From NCBI GenBank assembly GCA_049975505.1, contig JBNGCY010000021.1, forward strand, positions 1-32,825: 32,825 bases of DNA, given 5' to 3'. Of the stretch, positions 25,135 through 32,745 are shown one piece after another. Each line of letters starts with the position of its first letter. The first letter of the stretch is position 1. Source of the stretch: JAIVHC01 sp049975505. Its GTDB lineage: Bacteria > Desulfobacterota > Desulfuromonadia > Desulfuromonadales > Desulfuromonadaceae. Made by a program: the position numbers and the translations under genes. The notes under the pieces were generated by a model. The model searched no databases. It was not told where the DNA came from and worked only from the letters and a program-made list of their open reading frames with translations.

Positions 25135-26013
25135 TCAGGTTTCACGGATAAAGTCACATATCAGGGGGATGATTTCGTCGCCTGCGTCTTCGAGGATATA
25201 GTGCCCGCCCTGTGGCCAGGTGTGCACACGCGCTGCGGGAAAGTGACGTCGCCACTGATCCAGAAAGTTATGGTCAAAGACAAAGTCCTGCTCGCCCCAG
25301 CATACCATCAGCGGGATATGCTCCAGAGCCGGGAGTTGTTCTTCCACCGCACTTACACTTGCATAGGCCGGGTCGTTCTCACCCAGAGGGATGTCCTGGA
25401 CAAAACGCAGGGTGGCGATACGATTATTCCAGTTGTTGTACGGCGCGGTATAGCAGTGTCTGAGCGCGGCGGGCATGGGGTTCTGTTTGCATCCCACCCG
25501 GGCGGCGCAGTAACTGAAGGCATTGAGGCCGCGTATCAGAAACGCGCCCAGGCGGGTATTGCGTCCCAGTTTCAGGGCCAGGGGCAGTTTTTTACTCCGG
25601 GGCAGATGAAATGCCGCGGTATTCATAACCACCAGGCGCTTGATCCGCTCCGGATGGAGCGCGGCGTAACGCATCCCGATCATCCCGCCCCAGTCATGAA
25701 CCACCAGGGTGATATTCTCCTTCAGACCGAGGGTGTCGAGAAGCAACTCCACATCCGCCACGCGCTGATCGAGGGTATAAGTGTAATCACTGTCGCCGGG
25801 TTTGTCCGAGAGACCACAGCCGATATGATCCGGGACAATCACCCGATGGGTATCTGCCAGGGCCAGAGCCAGATTGCGGTAGTAGAAGCACCAGCTCGGA
25901 TTGCCGTGGAGCATCACCACCGCCTCACCACTTCCTTTGTCGAGATAGTGAAGGTTTATCCCGGCTTTTACTTCAAGATATTTCCCCTGCAGGGGTAACA
26001 GTCGCTTCACCAC
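25135..26013 (-). CDS. oleB: OleB, beta-lactone decarboxylase (alpha/beta-hydrolase)
   Basis: Haloalkane-dehalogenase-like hydrolase, 292 residues, which removes CO2 from the beta-lactone to give the alkene. The nucleophile elbow reads HDWGG with Asp107 and Trp108, the oxyanion-hole motif is HGNPSW (Asn38), the acid is in QDFVFD and the base is His271 in GGHYILED. The Asp nucleophile separates it from Ser-type esterases. It overlaps oleA by seven bases. By itself it could be read as a dehalogenase, but within the ole operon the call is firm. Confidence 0.93.
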   Translation of the reverse strand: MVKRLLPLQGKYLEVKAGINLHYLDKGSGEAVVMLHGNPSWCFYYRNLALALADTHRVIVPDHIGCGLSDKPGDSDYTYTLDQRVADVELLLDTLGLKENITLVVHDWGGMIGMRYAALHPERIKRLVVMNTAAFHLPRSKKLPLALKLGRNTRLGAFLIRGLNAFSYCAARVGCKQNPMPAALRHCYTAPYNNWNNRIATLRFVQDIPLGENDPAYASVSAVEEQLPALEHIPLMVCWGEQDFVFDHNFLDQWRRHFPAARVHTWPQGGHYILEDAGDEIIPLICDFIRET

Positions 26014-27050
26014 TCAACTCCAAGCATCATGCAGTTCAGGCCGCTGCCGATTCCGAGAAACGCAACCTTCTGTCCGGGGACAAGACGGCCGCGCTCCGCT
26101 CCGATGGCAGCGGTTATGGGGAGGGATACCGTACCGATATTGCCCAGGAAGGAGTAGGTGGCAAAATCCTTCTCGAGAGGGATGCCGATGCTGTTCAGGA
26201 TGGTCTTCTGGTGTGATTCTCCCACCTGATGGCACACAACGCGCTCCACATCCTGAGTATCCCAGTTCATTTCAGCGAGAAAATCGTTCCAGGTGTGTCT
26301 GCCCAGCTCCACCCCGTTGTTCAGCACTGCCACCGCATCGGTTTGCATGAACTGTTCAAACAGATCTTCTCCCACTTCTTCAACCCCCCAGCGGCACAGT
26401 TCATGGTATTGCGGGGCGCTGCGATTTACCCCGCCCAGAAGTTTATGTCCCGGATTTGAGGTAAGGGAGCCATCGGAAATGATCAGGGCCACGGCGCCGG
26501 AGCCCCCGGTCAGGGTGGCGACGGAACGCGCCAGAAACCCCATATCCTCGCGCGCCAGAAGGCGGCGGATCACGGTTTCATTCAGTTCGCGTGCGCTTTC
26601 GCACGACACCACCATCCCGGCGCGGATCTGTCCCAGCTCGATGCGGTTGGCGATGTCGATAATGCCGTTGAGCACTCCCAGACAGGCATTGCTGATATCG
26701 TAGATAAACGCATCGCCGCCAATCCCCAGGCCGGCGGCAACCCGGCACGCGGTCGCCGGTTCGTATAGCTCGCGGCACACGCCGGTGTATACCAGGGCTT
26801 CGATATCTGCAGGCTTAATCCCGCTTTGGTGCAAGGCTTTCCTGCCCGCGGCAATGGCCCCCTGTGACAGGGGCGTGTCCGGATACCACCAGCGGCGCTC
26901 GCGGATGCCGGTCAGCGCCTGGAGTTGTCCGGGGCTCAAGTGGAGTTTCCGGTACAAAGGCGCCAGTTGTGCTTCAATCTCAGCTGAAGTAACCACCACC
27001 GGAGGGAGTTCGTAGCAGATCCTGTCCAGATATACGTTGGTATAGTGCAT
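26007..27050 (-). CDS. oleA: OleA, long-chain acyl-CoA condensing thiolase
   Basis: Ketoacyl-synthase III-like enzyme, 347 residues. It joins two fatty acyl-CoA molecules head to head (non-decarboxylative Claisen condensation) to a beta-keto acid. The catalytic residues are Cys123 (SNACLGVLNG), His274 (CHQVGE) and Asn304 (GNIGTVSLP). Glu97 in YEPATA fits the OleA-specific glutamate from the partner subunit. The GIRERRWW segment near residue 48 is also typical of OleA. It starts the four-gene ole core and is preceded after 40 bases by a small gene of unknown function. A plain FabH is less likely, given Glu97 and the operon. Confidence 0.94.
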   Translation of the reverse strand: MHYTNVYLDRICYELPPVVVTSAEIEAQLAPLYRKLHLSPGQLQALTGIRERRWWYPDTPLSQGAIAAGRKALHQSGIKPADIEALVYTGVCRELYEPATACRVAAGLGIGGDAFIYDISNACLGVLNGIIDIANRIELGQIRAGMVVSCESARELNETVIRRLLAREDMGFLARSVATLTGGSGAVALIISDGSLTSNPGHKLLGGVNRSAPQYHELCRWGVEEVGEDLFEQFMQTDAVAVLNNGVELGRHTWNDFLAEMNWDTQDVERVVCHQVGESHQKTILNSIGIPLEKDFATYSFLGNIGTVSLPITAAIGAERGRLVPGQKVAFLGIGSGLNCMMLGVEW

Positions 27051-27090
27051 ATGTTGTTTATAATCGAGGATGAATAATTTCAGGGTCAGG

Positions 27091-27459
27091 TTATCGGGCC
27101 AGGTAGGCGTTCACCAGGGCACGCCCGCCGGAATTGAGCCATTTGTTGCCGATGGAGTAGAGACGCTCGGCGTCGATTTTCTGGTAAAACTGTCTGTAGC
27201 ACTTTGCCGCGCGTCTGGTTTCTTCGGCACTCCAGCGATATCCGGGATTGAGATGCAGCATATCCAGCAGGTGCCGGTCTTCACTGTCCTCCGGCAGGCA
27301 CATGGCGTAGCTGATCGCCCAGTCCAGCATAGTGGGCGGATTCGAGGGGGGATAGTGCACGTGTTGTCCGCTGTGGAGCAGGGCAATCTTGATATTATTC
27401 TGGCGCAAAACCGCTTTGGCCAGGACATATACAGCTTTCTGTTCCGGTTTTACCAGCAT
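27091..27459 (-). CDS. Unknown protein in front of oleA
   Basis: A 122-residue soluble protein that I do not recognise. AAGGAA precedes the ATG. It starts MLVKPEQKAVYVLAKAVL and contains a long helical stretch with MLDWAISYAMCLPEDSEDR, then GYRWSAEETRRAAKCY. No metal cluster, signal or membrane helix is visible. It is leftward, 40 bases ahead of oleA, so it is likely the first gene of the ole transcript. A role in the olefin pathway (for example as a regulator or partner of OleA) is an inference from position. Confidence 0.65.
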   Translation of the reverse strand: MLVKPEQKAVYVLAKAVLRQNNIKIALLHSGQHVHYPPSNPPTMLDWAISYAMCLPEDSEDRHLLDMLHLNPGYRWSAEETRRAAKCYRQFYQKIDAERLYSIGNKWLNSGGRALVNAYLAR

Positions 27460-27485
27460 GAAACGTTCCTTTTCTGAACTTCTCC

Positions 27486-27502
27486 GGCAGGCAAAGCCTG
27501 CC
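27486..27502. repeat. Short perfect hairpin between the two divergent genes
   Basis: GGCAGGC (27486-27492) and GCCTGCC (27496-27502) pair with a three-base loop. It lies in the 5' leader of the ole operon on the minus strand, where it could influence expression. No T-run follows. Confidence 0.4.
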
Positions 27503-27709
27503 CCGAATCAGGACGCCGTATATTGGCAGAAAGGGGCTCACAGTGCAAGGGAATAGGCATCTGGTTAGTACCCGCATCAACAGTAAAATTCAGCATGGAG
27601 GTGATCTCTTTTCGTGTTATTGATTTATTTGGGATTGAATTCGCAAATCTGATATTTTTGTAAACTTCAATTCAGGGTCTAACCAAACCAAAAAAGAGGA
27701 TATAGCGCA

Positions 27710-28504
27710 ATGGAATTTTTTGCCTACGCCATATGGAGCGCCCTGGGTGGGTGCGTAATAATCGGCATATTGTTGTTTATATACACCCGCATACGCAGAA
27801 AAGATGAAAGTAGTGCCGAACAGCACTCCCCGATTCAAGAGGATGCCGCGCCTTGCCTGAGTGAAGAGCGCTGGGAGCAGCTGCTCGATATGTTGCACCT
27901 GCATCAGTGTCAGGCACCTTCAGGCGCACAAGAGCGTATAATCTGGGCGCAGGATAATCTGGGGATTGAACCCGAGTGGCTCTACGGCGGCGACACCTCT
28001 GTGTATCCCTTTTTGAGCTTTCACAACGCTGTGGCCCGCGGAATTGAATACATCAGCTCCCTCAAGGATTCCAATCCTGATGCCGTCTTGTATGTGGTGA
28101 AACCGCGCGGCGTTGTGCTCGCGGAAGAGATCATGGATGCCTGTGCGGTACTCTGTTTCGCTGTGCCGCTATCCATCCCCGGATGTGAGGCATGGCGCTA
28201 CCATCCGGTAAATGTGTACTGGGAGTGGGGATATCCGCCTGAAAGGGTTCAGTGTTCCCAGCTCATATATACTGCGATCCAGGCAGAGATGGAGGTCAAG
28301 GGTGTTGAAGTCGAACCCGGAGATATATATGAACTGGTGGAGGGGAAAAAGATACCGCCTGCGCTGCTGAACAATCCCGCATCCACTTGGGAACCGCGCG
28401 TACTCGCAAGTGCCGGGGAGGATCTCGCCGGGGTGAGAAAAGGGATGCTTTCAGCGCAGGAGCTGTTGAACCTGCTTTCCGATTACGGTATGCAACAGAG
28501 CTGA
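27710..28504 (+). CDS. Unknown protein with one N-terminal membrane helix
   Basis: The 264 residues begin with a hydrophobic helix at about 7-26 (WSALGGCVIIGILLFIY), then a basic stop (TRIRRK) and a cytoplasmic domain of about 230 residues. The domain contains a Trp/Pro-rich part (WRYHPVNVYWEWGYPPERV) and no motif I recognise. A ribosome site (AAGAGGA) precedes the ATG. It is divergent from the ole operon and convergent with the PilZ gene (17 bases between the stops). Both strands of the 250-base upstream interval (27460-27709) were read; apart from the hairpin it looks like an AT-rich divergent promoter region. Confidence 0.7.
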   Translation: MEFFAYAIWSALGGCVIIGILLFIYTRIRRKDESSAEQHSPIQEDAAPCLSEERWEQLLDMLHLHQCQAPSGAQERIIWAQDNLGIEPEWLYGGDTSVYPFLSFHNAVARGIEYISSLKDSNPDAVLYVVKPRGVVLAEEIMDACAVLCFAVPLSIPGCEAWRYHPVNVYWEWGYPPERVQCSQLIYTAIQAEMEVKGVEVEPGDIYELVEGKKIPPALLNNPASTWEPRVLASAGEDLAGVRKGMLSAQELLNLLSDYGMQQS

Positions 28505-28521
28505 GTTGTGATTTTCCGATC

Positions 28522-28908
28522 TCAGGCGCGTGTGTGCTCGCGCTTCATATCCTCGACCATGCGCTCGAGTTCACGCTCTATCTCGCCCGCATCCCCGGTA
28601 TTGAGCTCCAGCAGACGCCGGAGATGCGCCATGCTGTCGGCATCGATTTCGGTGAAGTGAAACCCCACGGTATGCTGCGCATAATCAATGTGACTCGGAC
28701 GAGCCTGCACGACAATCTTTACCTCGTCCGACAGGGGCAGGCGGATCAACCAGGCATCCGAGGAGACCTCGGGTGGGATTTCCTCGAGCTTGATCAATAC
28801 CCCCTTCATCGAAATATCGGTAATTACGCCACGGTAGCGTTTGTCACCATGAATGATCTCGATGTCTTCAACAAAATGTACCCGCTCATAGCGGCGCTTT
28901 TCTTCCAT
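28522..28908 (-). CDS. PilZ domain protein (c-di-GMP receptor)
   Basis: A 128-residue protein made almost entirely of a PilZ domain. The two c-di-GMP binding motifs are RRYER (RxxxR, Arg5 to Arg9) and DISMKG (DxSxxG, Asp31 to Gly36), at the usual 20-25 residue spacing. The C-terminal 35 residues are a helical Glu/Arg-rich tail. It probably binds c-di-GMP and acts on motility, polysaccharide or another output, but no partner is next to it. The gene is on its own. Confidence 0.9.
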   Translation of the reverse strand: MEEKRRYERVHFVEDIEIIHGDKRYRGVITDISMKGVLIKLEEIPPEVSSDAWLIRLPLSDEVKIVVQARPSHIDYAQHTVGFHFTEIDADSMAHLRRLLELNTGDAGEIERELERMVEDMKREHTRA

Positions 28909-28975
28909 ATCGTTTTCTCCATGCGGGTGCGCGGATTATTCTTCGTGTAACTATTCACCATCCACTAGCGGCAGG

Positions 28976-29076
28976 GGCTTATGGTGCCCATGGAAAGGGC
29001 GTCTGTCGCCACGGACGGCGACAGTCGAACGGCCATGGATGGCGCAAAGTGTCCCTTGGAATGGGTGCCATAAGCC
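28976..29076. repeat. About 100-base imperfect palindrome with inner hairpin
   Basis: The outer arms 28976-28999 and 29053-29076 (24 bases each) pair at 21 positions including two wobbles (GGCTTATGG / CCATAAGCC at the ends). In the middle CTGTCGCC (29003-29010) and GGCGACAG (29017-29024) form a perfect eight-pair hairpin. The whole would fold as a cruciform-like structure. It occupies most of the gene-free interval between the PilZ gene and tRNA-Gln. I see no second full copy in this window. Confidence 0.6.
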
Positions 29077-29192
29077 TTTGCTGAACAGTTATTTGCTCAC
29101 TGTTTCATATTAACACGCGTCCCGGACAAAAACACCGGTGCAGGAGAATTTTCTTCACCGGAAATTTTTTGTCCTGATGTGCATATTTTTGC

Positions 29193-29221
29193 TTGACCTG
29201 TGTCCCGATTGCGATTAGTAT
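29193..29221 (+). promoter_or_regulatory. Probable promoter of the tRNA-Gln/tRNA-Glu unit
   Basis: TTGACC (29193-29198), 17 bases, TAGTAT (29216-29221). The expected start lies a few bases before tRNA-Gln. Confidence 0.6.
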
Positions 29222-29233
29222 CAGCGCCGCTCT

Positions 29234-29308
29234 TGGGGTGTCGCCAAGCGGTAAGGCAACGGACTCTGACTCCGTCATTCGGGGGTTCGAATCCTCCCAC
29301 CCCAGCCA
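29234..29308 (+). tRNA. tRNA-Gln (CTG)
   Basis: Acceptor TGGGGTG pairs with CACCCCA, with G as the discriminator and CCA encoded at 29306-29308. The anticodon loop CTCTGAC holds CTG at 29266-29268. Length 75 bases. It is 13 bases ahead of tRNA-Glu and transcribed with it. Confidence 0.96.
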
Positions 29309-29321
29309 TAAAATAAATTGT

Positions 29322-29399
<78 letters not shown>

Positions 29400-29443
29400 T
29401 TACACACTTTTATCCAGCTTCGATAAAGTTCGGATAAGCCCAC

Positions 29444-29470
29444 AACCCGCCGAAATCAGGCGGGTTTTTT
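29444..29470 (+). terminator. Rho-independent terminator after tRNA-Glu
   Basis: AACCCGCC (29444-29451) and GGCGGGTT (29459-29466) form an eight-pair stem, followed by T to 29470. Confidence 0.92.
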
Positions 29471-29601
29471 CATTTCTACCATTTCTCCAACTTTCCAAGG
29501 TGTGCAGTGGGGTGCGTTGACATCCCCCTCTTTTAGGGGTAGTTATTCAGGTGAGGGACGTTTTTTCCTGGGGTAACTTTTCTAAAAAGGGGATACACAC
29601 C

Positions 29602-30810
29602 ATGGGCAAGCTCACCGCCACAGCCGTCAAGAACGCCAAACCAAAAGACAAGCCATATAAGAAATTCGACGGGGACGGACTGTTCCTGCTCATCCAGCCA
29701 GATGGAAAAAAGTATTGGCGCTGGCGCTACACCTACACCGGCAAGCAGCGTGAGTTGAGCATGGGCGTATACCCCCGCGTCAGTCTCGCGGATGCGCGAA
29801 AGAAAGTAGAGAGCGCACGCGATACTCTATATGAAGGCATAGACCCCAGCCACAAGCGCAAGATGGACAAGCGCAAGCAGCAGCTACTTGTTGAACATAC
29901 CTTCGAGCGTGTGGCGCGTGAATGGCTCGAGCGTAAAGCTGAGGAATGGAAGCCCACCAACACTACCCTGGTAACAGGCCACCTCGAGAGAAACATCTTC
30001 CCCTGGATCGGGGATAGACCCATTGCAGAAATTACCCCGCCTGAACTGCTCCAGGTATTGCGTATGATTGAGAACCGTGGTGCCGTCGAAGTATGCGCCC
30101 GGATGCGAAGCACTTGTGGCGCAATATTCCGGTACGCCGTCGCTTGCGGTATTGCGGAGCGAGATATTACCGCAGACCTTAGGGGAGCATTGAAGCCACG
30201 ACGCCGCAACCACCGCCCCGCCATAGTGGATCCTGAAGGGTTCGGGCAACTGCTCCGCGCTATTGACTCGCTTGAAGGCAGCCTGATAGTCAGAACCGCC
30301 CTGCAACTGCTGCCCCATGTGTTTATTCGGCCTGGCGAGCTGCGCAAAGGTGAGTGGTCAGAAATCAACTGGGAAGCCGAGCAGTGGGAGATACCAGCCG
30401 AGCGCATGAAGATGGACATCCCCCATATTGTGCCATTGTCCCGCCAGTCCTTAAAAATCCTCGAAAGCCTCTACCCCCTGACGTGTCAAAGCAAATATAT
30501 ATTTCCCTCACTGCGCAGCGCAAAACGACCCATATCAGATATGGCCCTCACCACTGCACTGCGCCGCCTGGGGTATGAGCAGGGCACACATACCCCGCAT
30601 GGCTTCCGCGCCAGTGCTCGAACGCTGCTCGATGAAGTTCTCCGCGAACGGATCGACCTCATCGAACACCAGCTTGCGCACAATGTGAGGGATGCCCTCG
30701 GACGCGCCTACAACCGCACATCCCATATCGAGGCCCGGCGCGAAATGATGCAGCGTTGGAGTGACTATATCGAAGAACTTAAATCAACCCCGTTACGCAG
30801 TAACGATTGA
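29602..30810 (+). CDS. P4-type tyrosine integrase
   Basis: Site-specific recombinase, 402 residues. The N-terminal about 90 residues are the DUF4102/arm-binding domain (LTATAVKNAKPKDKPYK, DGDGLFLLI, YTYTGKQRELSMGVYP). The core-binding domain follows, and the catalytic domain carries Arg243 (FIRPGELRKG), His333-x-x-Arg336 (PHGFRAS) and the nucleophile Tyr370 (AYNRTSH), then the ARREMMQRWSDYIEEL tail typical of P4-like integrases. ATG 29602 is chosen over an earlier start because the domain begins there and AAAAGGGG precedes it. It catalyses integration and excision at the tRNA-Glu end. All catalytic residues are intact, so the element may still be active. Confidence 0.94.
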   Translation: MGKLTATAVKNAKPKDKPYKKFDGDGLFLLIQPDGKKYWRWRYTYTGKQRELSMGVYPRVSLADARKKVESARDTLYEGIDPSHKRKMDKRKQQLLVEHTFERVAREWLERKAEEWKPTNTTLVTGHLERNIFPWIGDRPIAEITPPELLQVLRMIENRGAVEVCARMRSTCGAIFRYAVACGIAERDITADLRGALKPRRRNHRPAIVDPEGFGQLLRAIDSLEGSLIVRTALQLLPHVFIRPGELRKGEWSEINWEAEQWEIPAERMKMDIPHIVPLSRQSLKILESLYPLTCQSKYIFPSLRSAKRPISDMALTTALRRLGYEQGTHTPHGFRASARTLLDEVLRERIDLIEHQLAHNVRDALGRAYNRTSHIEARREMMQRWSDYIEELKSTPLRSND

Positions 30811-30830
30811 TAGAGGTAGGAGGTTATACC

Positions 30831-31100
30831 ATGGCAATGTCAGCAGCGGAACGCCAGGCAATATATAGAACCCGCAGATCCACCGCCGGGGAAAACGGAG
30901 AGCGAAGACTCAACACATGGATCAGCACCGGCGCTGCCCTGGCATTAAAACGCCTGGCGGCATATCACGGCAAAACCCAGCGCCAGATCCTCGACGAGCT
31001 TCTCTTCGATGCTGAGGAGGGTATTTTACAGCAGCTACGCAACGACGAAGCAGCCTTCAACCAGTTTCTCGAGCCAAACAGAAAGGACCTAAGCAGATGA
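30831..31100 (+). CDS. Ribbon-helix-helix-like DNA-binding protein of the element
   Basis: About 89 residues, with the TAGGAGG site at 30817-30823 and ATG 30831. The N-terminal MSAAERQAIYRTRRS and the following strand-helix segment RRLNTWISTGAALALKRLAA resemble the small RHH proteins often found next to integrases, with a helix-turn-helix-like KTQRQILDELL. It may control excision or cargo expression. Its stop overlaps the start of the next gene (ATGA). Confidence 0.72.
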   Translation: MAMSAAERQAIYRTRRSTAGENGERRLNTWISTGAALALKRLAAYHGKTQRQILDELLFDAEEGILQQLRNDEAAFNQFLEPNRKDLSR

Positions 31101-31291
31101 ACAGATCACTTGAATTGACCTCGGAGGAATACATCCTGGTACGTAAGTTCCGCAGATTGGACGATGACGCCAGAGAGAGGGCAGGGGACTACATCGACGC
31201 GGCCCTGGTAAGCCAGACGGCAAAACGTAGAGATCCGGCAACAAGGGAGAGATTCGAAGCGGTAGAGATGATGTTCTCCGCTGGCGCGTAA
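31097..31291 (+). CDS. Small unknown protein (64 aa)
   Basis: Starts in an ATGA overlap with the RHH gene. It begins LELTSEEYILVRKFRRLDDD, a Leu-Thr-x-Glu-Glu / Arg-Arg-Leu-Asp helical pattern that recurs in the 44-aa protein downstream, then ERAGDYIDAAL. Such pieces occur as the C-terminal part of phage-type regulators or alone in mobile elements. Function unknown. Confidence 0.6.
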   Translation: MNRSLELTSEEYILVRKFRRLDDDARERAGDYIDAALVSQTAKRRDPATRERFEAVEMMFSAGA

Positions 31292-31308
31292 AAATGTATT
31301 TCTGGCGC

Positions 31309-31341
31309 TTGCTAAAAGCAACCTTGCTAATTCTGCTAAAA
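31309..31341. repeat. Three short direct repeats TTGCTAA-like
   Basis: TTGCTAAAAG (31309), TTGCTAA (31324) and TGCTAAAA (31334) lie in a row, with the GCTAA cores 15 and 9 bases apart, upstream of the 44-aa gene. The spacing is like an operator for a small RHH protein such as the one just upstream. Confidence 0.35.
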
Positions 31342-31358
31342 GGGGAGGGGACATCATT

Positions 31359-31493
31359 ATGCAGCTATCGCTCAGCGAAAAAGCCCTGATAAGAAGTTAC
31401 AGGCAGTTAGGCCGACTAGACAGACAACTTGTCTGGAGAATCGTAAAGGCCGGAATGAAGCAAATGGGCCGAAGGATAAAATTTACAGCCTGA
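31359..31493 (+). CDS. Small basic protein (44 aa), related to the 64-aa protein
   Basis: ATG 31359 follows an AGGGGAGGGG ribosome site. It encodes 44 residues starting MQLSLSEKALIRSYRQLG and ending in a basic helix (KAGMKQMGRRIKFTA). The start shares the pattern Leu-x-Leu-Ser-Glu, Leu-Ile-Arg and Arg-x-Leu with the neighbouring 64-aa gene, so the two are likely diverged copies. Function unknown. Confidence 0.6.
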   Translation: MQLSLSEKALIRSYRQLGRLDRQLVWRIVKAGMKQMGRRIKFTA

Positions 31494-31639
31494 ACAAAAG
31501 CGCCCCCGGCAGTGATGGGCACCGCCAGGGGCAGGCCATAAAATATCTAACCGGGAACCTGCTTTTCACTCTCGATGCCTTGCTCCGAGATATCTTTTCA
31601 AATGCCGAAATTCTGCGCGAGCAGCTGGAGGAAAAATAA
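31490..31639 (+). CDS. Small reading frame without an ordinary start codon
   Basis: A frame offset from the 44-aa gene runs open to TAA 31637-31639 and encodes a natural-looking end (YLTGNLLFTLDALLRDIF ... LREQLEEK). The TAA overlaps the ATG of the next gene in a TAATG junction, typical of coupled genes. The frame has no ATG or GTG. A CTG at 31490, overlapping the 44-aa stop, or an ATT at 31481 are the possible starts. A sequencing or true frameshift in the 44-aa gene would give the same picture. The span given assumes the CTG. Confidence 0.35.
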   Translation: MNKSAPGSDGHRQGQAIKYLTGNLLFTLDALLRDIFSNAEILREQLEEK

Positions 31640-32634
31640 TGGCTCACATACTCGACACCCCTACATCCGACCTGCTTCAGCATTGCAACGAATCCGAGCG
31701 ACAGCACATCAGCCCCGCGCCTGGATTGCTTACCAGGTTTATGGATGGCGAGCCCTTGCGTACATTTCCGGATCGGCTTCGCCACTACATAGAGACCGCC
31801 CTGTATCTGGCCAGGCAGAATGCAACCGCAGACTGGGGAGAGTTCCCCATCCGCCAACGCGCTGCAGCCCTCGACGCGCTGTTTCTGAGTATCGAGCCAA
31901 ACATTGCCCGGGCAGAAAGGGCACCCGAACTTCTGGCGGTGATATTCACCGGCGATGGGAAGGAGCAAATCGCCTATGATCTGTATACGCTTCGCCAGAA
32001 AGTACGGACGGCAGACCGGATTCCGCAAAGCGCAGTGGTGCCGGTCACTCACCGCGAAATCAGAGACACCTCTTTCAGCACTCCAGAGGAGTATCACGAT
32101 CTGCGCGGGCACCGCCTGTTCGAGGTCGACATATACAGGCCCGAATCTGAGATCCTGGCAGACATGAAAAAACAGATCGAGGCCGTCCATGCTGAGCTGC
32201 GCCAGGATGATGCGGATCCGTGGGAAATACCCCGTGGCAGGAAAAATTCAATCCTGGAGGATCGGCTCATCACCTGGCGCATTGCTAAATTCTGGGGCAT
32301 GAACGCCGGCCTTATAAACAGCGATCCAGCAGAGTGGGAAGAGTTCGCTCTTGTTTTAGCAGGGGAGGGCATACTGGACACGCTATTCCATAAGACAACC
32401 GACGCTGAGGTTGTGCTCACAAAGAAACAGTTACAAAAAGCCCAGGAATTAAACGAAGCCCAGGCAGCAGCAGATATATTTATTGCCTGGCTCGATGGCG
32501 ATCAGTTCGATCCGGACAAGCGTATCAATCGCATGAAAACCGGCGTCAGACGCGAAATTCAGTATGCCGAGAACATCATTGAGGCCATAAGAACGGATCA
32601 GGATCCACTCCAAGTTAAAAAGCCAAGTACCTGA
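31639..32634 (+). CDS. Unknown protein of the element (331 aa)
   Basis: A soluble protein of 331 residues, mostly helical and charged, with no signal peptide or membrane helix. I do not recognise a domain. Notable parts are RHYIETALYLARQNATADWG near the start, a Trp-rich middle (ITWRIAKFWGMNAGL), and an acidic-basic C-terminal third rich in Ala, Glu and Asp. Cys is rare. It is the largest cargo gene in view and is joined to the frame before it by TAATG. The last about 190 bases of the window (32635-32825) hold no gene, only the small hairpin at 32746 and an AAGGAG-like end that may precede another gene. Confidence 0.7.
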   Translation: MAHILDTPTSDLLQHCNESERQHISPAPGLLTRFMDGEPLRTFPDRLRHYIETALYLARQNATADWGEFPIRQRAAALDALFLSIEPNIARAERAPELLAVIFTGDGKEQIAYDLYTLRQKVRTADRIPQSAVVPVTHREIRDTSFSTPEEYHDLRGHRLFEVDIYRPESEILADMKKQIEAVHAELRQDDADPWEIPRGRKNSILEDRLITWRIAKFWGMNAGLINSDPAEWEEFALVLAGEGILDTLFHKTTDAEVVLTKKQLQKAQELNEAQAAADIFIAWLDGDQFDPDKRINRMKTGVRREIQYAENIIEAIRTDQDPLQVKKPST

Positions 32635-32745
32635 ATTTTCGGTGATTCCAATTTATTCCAATAATCACAGAAGAGTAAACGAACTTATGTAAATAACAAT
32701 GGATTTACACCGGAACCACTGCAAGCTAGATTGAACAAAACCAAA

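Noticed and set aside
24484..25998. A 504-codon plus-strand open frame opposite oleB and oleC
   Set aside because: Its product has no recognisable features, while the minus strand encodes OleB and OleC with intact catalytic motifs. The open frame is a by-product of GC-biased third positions.
27091..28504. Shared LLDMLHL word in the two divergent unknown proteins
   Set aside because: Only seven residues match and the surrounding sequence does not align, so common origin is not supported.
31471..31495. Programmed -1 frameshift joining the 44-aa gene and the following frame
   Set aside because: The A/T-rich stretch near 31478 is not a canonical slippery heptamer in the 44-aa frame, so I did not claim recoding. 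It stays only as one explanation of the missing start.
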